From: Desulfarculus sp.
Lineage (GTDB): Bacteria > Desulfobacterota > Desulfarculia > Desulfarculales > Desulfarculaceae
Reading direction: 5' to 3'
Length of the DNA stretch: 37,882 nt
NCBI GenBank assembly: GCA_003605055.1
Contig: QZKP01000022.1
Location: 1 to 37,882 of the forward strand
The notes below the pieces were generated by a model. That model was not told the origin of the DNA. It made no database searches and saw only the letters and a list, made by a program, of their open reading frames with translations. The position numbers were made by a program, and so were the translations under genes. Shown in pieces: positions 32,248 to 37,882 of the stretch; the first letter of the stretch is position 1, and each line of letters starts with the position of its first letter.

Positions 32248-34477
32248 GTGGAAGAAGACCGGTTGCGTGCTCTGCGCCCAGAACTGCGGGTTGGAGGTGC
32301 TGGTGGAGGACAACCGCATAAAGAAATCGCGCCCGGACAAGGACAACCCCCGCAGTCAGGGCTACGCCTGCCGCAAGGGCCTGAACGTGTCCCACTATCA
32401 GCACCACGCCCAGCGCCTGGACCACCCCCTCAAGCGGGTGAACGGAGTCTTGGAGCGCATATCCTGGGAGCAGGCCCTGGATGAGATCGCCGCCAGGCTG
32501 CGCGCCCTGGTGGAGGAGCACGGTCCCCGCTGCCTGGCCTACATGGGCGGCGGCGGCCAGGGCTGCCACGGTGAGGCCGCCTTCGGCGTGCGCCTGTTGC
32601 GCGGGTTGGGCTCCCATTACCACTACAACGCCCTGGGCCAGGAGCTCACCGGCCAGTTCTGGGTGAGCGGCCGCTTCTTCGGCAAGCAGTATCTGCACTA
32701 CATCCCGGACGAGCACCAGTGCCAGTTGCTCTTGGCCGTGGGCTGGAACGGCTGGATGAGCCACCAGATGCCCCAGGCCCGGCGGGTGCTGCAGGCCATC
32801 GCCGAGGACCCGCAGCGCCTGCTGGTGGTGGTGGACCCCCGCCGCTCGGAGACCGCGGCCCGGGCCGATATGCACCTGGCCCTGCGGCCGGGTAGCGACG
32901 CCCTGCTGTTCAAGGCCATGATCGCCCTGATCCTGCAAGAGGGCTGGCAGGACCAGGCCTACATCGAAGCCCACTTGCGCGGCTTTGATGAAATCCGGCC
33001 CTGGTTCGAGGGCTTCGACGCCCGGGCGGCCCTAGAGGTCTGCGGTCTGGACTACGCCCAGGTGCGCGAGCTCTGCCGCCTGCTCACCAGCCGGCGCTGG
33101 GCCCTGCACCCGGACCTGGGCGTGTACATGGGCCGCCACAGCACCCTGGTCTCTTACCTGCTGCACCTGCTGCCGGCCATCTGCGGCGTGCTCTGCGTGC
33201 CCGGCGGCAACGTGCTGCCCGGCCACCTGATGCCCCTGGGCTCCCACTCCGGCGCGCGCGATGCCCGCACCTGGCGCGCGGCGGCCACCGACTTCCCGGC
33301 CATCATGGGGGTGTTCCCGCCCAACGTGATGCCCGAGGAGATCATGAGCGACAACCCGCAGCGCCTGCGGGCGGTCATCTGCAGCCAGTCCAACCCCCTG
33401 CGCTCCTACGCGGACACCACGGCCTACGAAGAGGCCTTTGCCCGCCTGGAGTTGCTGGTGACCTGCGAGCTGGCCCTGACCGAGACCGCGGCCCTGTCCC
33501 ACTACGTGCTGCCGGCGCGCTCGGCCTACGAGTCCTGGGACGCCAGCTTCTTCGCCTGGACCTGGCCCGGGGTGTATTTCCAGCTGCGGCGGCCGGTGCT
33601 GGAGCCCGAGGGCGAGCGCCGCGAGGTGGGCTGGATCATGACCCAACTGGCCCAGCGCCTGGGCCTGCTGCCGGAGATACCCGCCGCCCTGCACCAGGCC
33701 GCCGGGGGCAATCGCCTGGCCTACGGCGCGGCGCTCATGGACTACGCCCGTCGCGAGCCCGCGGCCCTGAAGGCGCTGCCCTTTGTGCTGGCCCAGACCC
33801 TGGGCCAGGCCCTGGGCTCGGGCAACCTGGCCGCCTTCTGGGGGCTGTTGATGACCGCGCCCCAGGAGTTCCAGGCCAACGCGGCCCGGGCCGGCTTCGC
33901 GCCTGGGCCGGCCCAGGGCGAGGCCATCTTCCAGTCCCTGCTGGACCACCCCGAGGGGCTGTGGATCGGCCAGTGCGACCCCCAGGACAACTGGTCCGGC
34001 CTGCGCACCGGGGACGGCCGCATACAGGTGCACATCCCGGAGTTGGCCGACTGGCTGCGAGGCATAGATGCCGCCTCCGAGGCCGCGGCCCTGGCCCCGG
34101 ACCCGGCCTTCCCTCTGATCCTCTGCGCGGGCCGGCACATGGACTACAACGCCAACACCCTGATGCGCGACCCGGCCTGGAACAAGGGTAAGCGGGCCGG
34201 CACCGTGGCCCTGAGCCCCCAGGACGCGGCCTCGCTGGGCCTGGGCGACGGGCAGCCGGTCCGCGTGACCAGCCAGGCCGGCAGCGAGACGGGCGAGCTG
34301 GAGGTGGACCAGGCCGTGCGGCCGGGCACGGTGCTCATCGCCCACGGCTTCGGGCTCATCTACCAGGGCCAGAAATACGGGGTGAACGTCAACCGCCTGA
34401 CCAAGAACACCCACCGCGACCCTCTGGCCGGCACGCCCCTGCACCGCTACGTGCCCTGCCGGGTGGAGGCGGCCTGA
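32240..34477 (+). CDS. Molybdopterin oxidoreductase (DMSO reductase superfamily)
   Basis: This 745-residue protein has the full four-domain plan. An N-terminal [4Fe-4S] site uses Cys9, Cys12, Cys16 and Cys44, followed by Arg-Lys-Gly with the conserved electron-path Lys46. The molybdopterin domains include VVVDPRRSETAARADMHLAL near residue 198 (split as VVVDPRRSETAA and RADMHLAL) and CSQSNPLRSYADT near 380. The C-terminal cap begins near 630 (LILCAGRHMDYNANTLMRDP). In the stretch that normally supplies a Cys, SeCys or Ser ligand to the metal (residues about 130-145, NALGQELTGQFWVSG) no such residue is at the expected place; Glu135 is the nearest candidate. No Tat signal is present, so it is cytoplasmic. 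GGGAG lies eight bases before the ATG. No partner Fe-S or membrane subunit is adjacent. The substrate is unknown. Confidence 0.9.
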   Translation: MAEWKKTGCVLCAQNCGLEVLVEDNRIKKSRPDKDNPRSQGYACRKGLNVSHYQHHAQRLDHPLKRVNGVLERISWEQALDEIAARLRALVEEHGPRCLAYMGGGGQGCHGEAAFGVRLLRGLGSHYHYNALGQELTGQFWVSGRFFGKQYLHYIPDEHQCQLLLAVGWNGWMSHQMPQARRVLQAIAEDPQRLLVVVDPRRSETAARADMHLALRPGSDALLFKAMIALILQEGWQDQAYIEAHLRGFDEIRPWFEGFDARAALEVCGLDYAQVRELCRLLTSRRWALHPDLGVYMGRHSTLVSYLLHLLPAICGVLCVPGGNVLPGHLMPLGSHSGARDARTWRAAATDFPAIMGVFPPNVMPEEIMSDNPQRLRAVICSQSNPLRSYADTTAYEEAFARLELLVTCELALTETAALSHYVLPARSAYESWDASFFAWTWPGVYFQLRRPVLEPEGERREVGWIMTQLAQRLGLLPEIPAALHQAAGGNRLAYGAALMDYARREPAALKALPFVLAQTLGQALGSGNLAAFWGLLMTAPQEFQANAARAGFAPGPAQGEAIFQSLLDHPEGLWIGQCDPQDNWSGLRTGDGRIQVHIPELADWLRGIDAASEAAALAPDPAFPLILCAGRHMDYNANTLMRDPAWNKGKRAGTVALSPQDAASLGLGDGQPVRVTSQAGSETGELEVDQAVRPGTVLIAHGFGLIYQGQKYGVNVNRLTKNTHRDPLAGTPLHRYVPCRVEAA

Positions 34478-34542
34478 GCGGTCCTACTCCCCGGCCGCGC
34501 AATCTGCTAGTATGTCCCTGACCCGCGCGGGAGGAGGGGAGC

Positions 34543-35979
34543 ATGAGCAGCCATGAGGAGCTGGCCTGGCTGGACGCCACGGCCCTGGCCGGGCTGGTGC
34601 GCCGCAAAGAGGTGACGCCCCTGGAGCTGGCGGAGGCGGCCATCGCTCGCAGTGAGGCGCTGAACCCCCGGCTCAACGCGGTGATCACACCCATGTACGA
34701 CCTGGCCCGGGCCGCGGCCCGGGAGCCCCTGGGCGACGGCCCCTTTGCCGGCGTGCCCTTCCTGCTCAAGGACCTGCTGGCCACCTATAAGGGCGTGCGC
34801 ATGAGCGCCGGCTGCGCCTTGCTGAAGGACTACGTGGCCGACCGCGACAGCGAGCTGGTGGTGCGCCTGAAAAAGGCCGGCCTGATCATCATCGGCAAGA
34901 CCAACACCCCCGAGTGGGGGCTGATGCCCACCACCGAGCCCAGGCTGTGGGGCCCCACCCGCAACCCCTGGGACCTGGGACGCACGCCGGGCGGCTCCAG
35001 CGGGGGCTCAGCCGCGGCCGTGGCCGCGGGTATCGTGCCCATGGCCCACGGCAACGACGGCGGCGGTTCCATCCGCATTCCGTCCTCCTGCTGCGGTCTG
35101 TTTGGGCTCAAGCCCACCCGGGCCCGCAACCCCCTGGGGCCCGGCTTCGGCGACATGATGAGCGGCCTGGTGATCGAGCACGCCCTGACCCGCTCGGTGC
35201 GCGACAGCGCGGCGCTCTTGGACGCCACCTCCGGCCCGGACCTGGGCGATCCCTACTGGGCCCCGCCTCCGGCGCGGCCTTTCGCGCAGGAGGTGGGCGC
35301 GGACCCGGGGCAGTTGCGCATCGCCTTCAGCACCAAGAACCTCTTCGGCTTCGAGGTGCACCCCGACTGCCAGGCCGCGGTGCGCGATGCGGCCGCGCTG
35401 TGCGCGGATCTGGGCCACGCCGTGGAGGAGAACGACCCCCACCTGGGCCAGCAGGACTACCTGCCCCTGGTCTTCGGCGTGATATGGGCCGCCGGGCTGG
35501 CCTGCACCCTGGAGGGTATCGCCCGCCTCACCGGCCAGCCCATCAAGGAAGAGCAGGTGGAGCCCATGACCTGGGCCCTGTACCAGCGGGGCCAGGAGTG
35601 CAGCGCCGCCGATTACCTGCTGGCCATCGCCACCGCCCAACGGGTGACCCGGGAGATTGCACGCTTCTTCCTGCTCTACGACCTGTGGCTCACTCCGACC
35701 CTGGCCCTGCCGCCCCAGCCCCTGGGCTGGCACGACCCGGCCCCGGACGACCCCCTGCGCGGCTGGCGGCGCAGCGCCCAGTTCGCGCCCTTCACGGCCA
35801 TCTGCAACCTCATCGGCCAGCCGGCCATGTCCGTGCCCCTGCACTGGAGCGCCGAGGGCCTGCCCATTGGCAGCCACTTCGTGGGCCGTTTCGGCGACGA
35901 GGCCACGCTATTCCGGCTGGCCTCCCAACTGGAGCAGGCGCGGCCCTGGGCCGGCCGGCGGCCGCCGCTGGAGGCATGA
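34543..35979 (+). CDS. Amidase (amidase-signature family)
   Basis: This 478-residue hydrolase of the amidase-signature family has its Ser-cisSer-Lys triad: Lys76 in FLLKD, Ser152 in [12 protein letters not shown] and the nucleophile Ser176 in [13 protein letters not shown]. The family covers aliphatic and aromatic amidases, GatA and 6-aminohexanoate cyclic-dimer hydrolase. No GatB or GatC is nearby, so a GatA role is unlikely. GGAGGAGGGGAGC precedes the ATG. It follows the molybdoenzyme gene by 65 bases and precedes an acyl-CoA ligase, so amide to acid to acyl-CoA is a reasonable sequence of events. The natural amide is not identifiable. Confidence 0.92.
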   Translation: MSSHEELAWLDATALAGLVRRKEVTPLELAEAAIARSEALNPRLNAVITPMYDLARAAAREPLGDGPFAGVPFLLKDLLATYKGVRMSAGCALLKDYVADRDSELVVRLKKAGLIIIGKTNTPEWGLMPTTEPRLWGPTRNPWDLGRTPGGSSGGSAAAVAAGIVPMAHGNDGGGSIRIPSSCCGLFGLKPTRARNPLGPGFGDMMSGLVIEHALTRSVRDSAALLDATSGPDLGDPYWAPPPARPFAQEVGADPGQLRIAFSTKNLFGFEVHPDCQAAVRDAAALCADLGHAVEENDPHLGQQDYLPLVFGVIWAAGLACTLEGIARLTGQPIKEEQVEPMTWALYQRGQECSAADYLLAIATAQRVTREIARFFLLYDLWLTPTLALPPQPLGWHDPAPDDPLRGWRRSAQFAPFTAICNLIGQPAMSVPLHWSAEGLPIGSHFVGRFGDEATLFRLASQLEQARPWAGRRPPLEA

Positions 35980-36024
35980 GCTCAAGACGGCGCCCTGAAT
36001 CCGTACGCACCGGAGGCAGATTAG

Positions 36025-37680
36025 TTGAAGCAGACCAGGCTCACGGCGCGGACCCCCGAGGCCTACCCCTTCCCCCTGCTGATCAAACAGCTCTGGAACA
36101 CGCCCCTGCACTTCGCGCCCGAGCAGGAGATCGTGTACCGCGACCTGCGGCGCCTCACCTACCGCGAGCTGTACGGGCGCATCCATCGCCTGGCCGGCGC
36201 CCTGAACGCTCTGGGCGTGGGGCCGGGCGACGTGGTGGCCGTGCTGGACTGGGACTCCCACCGCTACCTGGAGGCCTTCTTCGCGGTGCCCATGCTGGGG
36301 GCGGTGCTGCACACGGTCAATATCCGCCTGTCGCCGGAGCAGGTTCTGTTCACCATGAACCACGCCCAGGACAAGGTGGTGCTGGCGCACGAGGAGTTCC
36401 TGCCTCTGTTGGCGGAGCTGCAGGGCCGGTTGAGCACCGTGCAAAAGTTCGTCCTGCTGCAGGACGGCCCCCAGGCGCCCGCCACCAGCCTGCCCATCGC
36501 CGCCGAGTACGAGGACATGCTGGCCCGGGCCCCGGAGCACTTCGCCTTCGCGGACTTTGACGAGAACAGCATGGCCACCATCTTCTACACCACCGGCACC
36601 ACCGGCGATCCCAAGGGCGTGTACTACAGCCACCGCCAACTGGTGCTGCACACCCTGGCCGTGGGCTGGACCATGGGCGGGTTCCAACAGGGGGTCCTGC
36701 AGAGCAGGGACGTGTACATGCCGGTGACGCCCATGTTCCACGTGCACGCCTGGGGCATCCCCTACGTGGCCACGGTGCTGGGCGTAAAGCAGGTCTATCC
36801 CGGCCGCTACGAGCCGGAGGTGCTGCTCAGGCTGGTGGACCGGGAGAAGGTCACCTTCTCCCACTGCGTGCCCACCATCCTGCACATGCTGGTCAACCAC
36901 CCCCTGGCCCGGGAGCTGGACCTCTCGGGCTGGACCGTGAACCTGGGAGGCGCGGCCCTGCCCCGGGGCCTGGCCCGGGACGCCGAGGCCCTGGGCATCC
37001 GGGTCTTCGTGGGCTACGGCATGTCTGAGACCTGCCCGGTGCTCACCGTGGGCGTGCTCAAGCCGCACATGCTGAACTGGGAGCGGGAGCGGCAGCTCGA
37101 CTATCAGCTTACCGCCGGCTTCCCCATACCCCTGGTGGACCTGCGCGTGGTGGACCCTGAGGGCCGCGAGCTGACCCGCGACGGCCGCAGCGCCGGCGAG
37201 GTGGTGGCCCGCGCCCCCTGGCTGACCCAGGGCTACTTCAATAACCCCGAGGGCTCCCAGGCCCTGTGGGCCGGCGGCTGGCTGCACACCGGGGACATCG
37301 GCAGCCTCAACCCCGAGGGCTACCTGCAGATCAGCGACCGCCTCAAGGACGTGATCAAGAGCGGCGGGGAGTGGGTCTCCTCCCTGGAGCTGGAGAGCCT
37401 GCTCAGCCAGCACCCAGCGATATCAGAGGCGGCGGTCATCGCCATCCCGGACGCCAAGTGGGGCGAGCGCCCCGGCGCCCTGGTGGTGCTGGACCCGGTT
37501 CAGCAAGGCAAGGTTTCCGCCGAGGAAATACAGAAGTTCCTGGCGCGGTTCGTGGACCAGGGGCGCATCTCCAAGTGGGCCGTGCCCCGCACCGTGCTGT
37601 TCGTGCAGGCCATTCCCAAGACCAGCGTGGGCAAGATAGACAAGAAGCGCATCCGCCGGGAGCTGACCAGCGAGACTTAG
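36025..37680 (+). CDS. Fatty-acid-CoA ligase (AlkK-like medium-chain type)
   Basis: This 551-residue AMP-forming ligase has the ATP motif FYTTGTTGDPKGVYYSHRQL at about 187-206, MFHVHAWGIPYVAT near 235, YGMSETCPVL near 333 and GWLHTGDIG near 420. The hinge DRLKDVIKSGGEWVSSLELE follows, and the C-terminal Lys is in KTSVGKIDKKRIR. The SGGEWVSS hinge and HVHAWG are typical of the AlkK/medium-chain group. The start is a TTG (36025-36027) with a full GGAGG at 36012-36016, eight bases away. It is the third such ligase in the window and follows the amidase gene by 45 bases. Confidence 0.93.
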   Translation: MKQTRLTARTPEAYPFPLLIKQLWNTPLHFAPEQEIVYRDLRRLTYRELYGRIHRLAGALNALGVGPGDVVAVLDWDSHRYLEAFFAVPMLGAVLHTVNIRLSPEQVLFTMNHAQDKVVLAHEEFLPLLAELQGRLSTVQKFVLLQDGPQAPATSLPIAAEYEDMLARAPEHFAFADFDENSMATIFYTTGTTGDPKGVYYSHRQLVLHTLAVGWTMGGFQQGVLQSRDVYMPVTPMFHVHAWGIPYVATVLGVKQVYPGRYEPEVLLRLVDREKVTFSHCVPTILHMLVNHPLARELDLSGWTVNLGGAALPRGLARDAEALGIRVFVGYGMSETCPVLTVGVLKPHMLNWERERQLDYQLTAGFPIPLVDLRVVDPEGRELTRDGRSAGEVVARAPWLTQGYFNNPEGSQALWAGGWLHTGDIGSLNPEGYLQISDRLKDVIKSGGEWVSSLELESLLSQHPAISEAAVIAIPDAKWGERPGALVVLDPVQQGKVSAEEIQKFLARFVDQGRISKWAVPRTVLFVQAIPKTSVGKIDKKRIRRELTSET

Positions 37681-37882
37681 CCCGGATATTTCATGAGGGA
37701 TGGGTGGTATTGTTATTGGGGCTTTATTTGCGCAGCGGTTAGGGAAAACCATTGCAACCGGCCGGGTACAGTTTGCACCCTAACCCGGCACAGCCAGCCG
37801 CCGGCAGACAAGGCGTCTGGCGAGCGAGCGCCGCAGGTGTAGCCAAAGCTACATCCAGGCGCGAGCGAAGCCGGCAACGCAG
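37681..37882. other. Downstream region with inverted repeats, no gene
   Basis: After the ligase stop codon no protein-like frame is seen. GGTTAGGG (37737-37744) and CCCTAACC (37778-37785) form an 8-bp inverted repeat that can be extended inward by TGCAA/TTGCA. Further on, TGTAGC and GCTACA (37838-37843 and 37848-37853) flank four bases, within a stretch of GAGCGAGCG- and GCGAGCGAAG-like words on both sides. The last 75 bases look like an intergenic repeat element rather than unique sequence. No T run marks a terminator. Confidence 0.5.

Noticed and set aside
33032..34444. A minus-strand open frame of 470 codons inside the molybdoenzyme gene
   Set aside because: Composition is that of an antisense GC shadow and it has no motif or ribosome-binding site; the sense strand has a full DMSO-reductase-family protein.
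34543..35979. The amidase as GatA of the glutamyl-tRNA amidotransferase
   Set aside because: No gatB or gatC neighbours, and it stands between a molybdoenzyme and a CoA ligase, so a catabolic amidase is more likely.

Overview
The window is GC-rich, densely packed bacterial DNA given over almost entirely to acyl-CoA catabolism and carboxylate or amino-acid uptake. Its gene content includes an oxygen-sensitive 4-hydroxybutyryl-CoA dehydratase, two DmdC-type acyl-CoA dehydrogenases, three acyl-CoA ligases, a FadB-like protein with a thiolase, two Liv-type ABC importers, a BKACE enzyme and a molybdopterin oxidoreductase. This fits an anaerobic, possibly sulfate-reducing or syntrophic Desulfobacterota (former Deltaproteobacteria, Desulfarculales-like). 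The taxonomy is inferred from gene content and base composition; no rRNA or tRNA gene is present. No CRISPR array, insertion sequence or phage gene was seen.

Layout. (1) Positions 1-3042, plus strand: the end of an unidentified (DUF362-like?) gene, a 3-hydroxyacyl-CoA dehydrogenase, a QueG-like iron-sulfur protein with HEAT repeats, and an SDR oxidoreductase. They end at a bidirectional terminator (3064-3111). (2) Positions 3137-18032, minus strand. The 5' half (18032 to 9633) reads acyl-CoA ligase, FadB-like protein, acyl-CoA dehydrogenase, TetR regulator, thiolase, SDR: a complete beta-oxidation set. The 3' half (9394 to 3137) reads XRE-cupin regulator, LivHMGF, substrate-binding protein, BKACE. 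It has its own candidate promoter, whose start site lies on a perfect 10-bp inverted repeat. (3) Positions 18033-18639: an AT-rich divergent control region with a candidate promoter on each strand and two long inverted repeats. (4) Positions 18640-24308, plus strand: a second acyl-CoA dehydrogenase, 4-hydroxybutyryl-CoA dehydratase (AbfD-like), an MFS carrier, a 25-codon crotonase stump, and an alpha/beta hydrolase, closed by a strong terminator. (5) Positions 30968-24373, minus strand: a second Liv system (binding protein, LivH, LivM with an added zinc ribbon, LivG, LivF) with an acyl-CoA ligase embedded between LivM and LivG. (6) Positions 31590-37680, plus strand: MarR regulator, a DsrE-like N-terminal stump, molybdopterin oxidoreductase, amidase and a third acyl-CoA ligase.

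How the genes may work together (inference). Importers bring in organic acids or amino-acid derivatives and the ligases form CoA esters. AbfD converts a 4-hydroxyacyl-CoA to an enoyl-CoA. The acyl-CoA dehydrogenases, FadB-like protein and thiolase then carry it to acetyl-CoA. The hydrolase and amidase could open esters, lactones or amides upstream, and BKACE could cleave a beta-keto acid with acetyl-CoA. Four transcription regulators or candidate operators (TetR, XRE-cupin, MarR, and an unassigned inverted repeat before the second Liv operon) suggest separately induced modules.

The least ordinary items are the AbfD operon, the two truncated gene stumps that keep their start signals, the LivM zinc ribbon, the molybdoenzyme without an obvious protein ligand to the metal, and the XRE-cupin promoter/operator.
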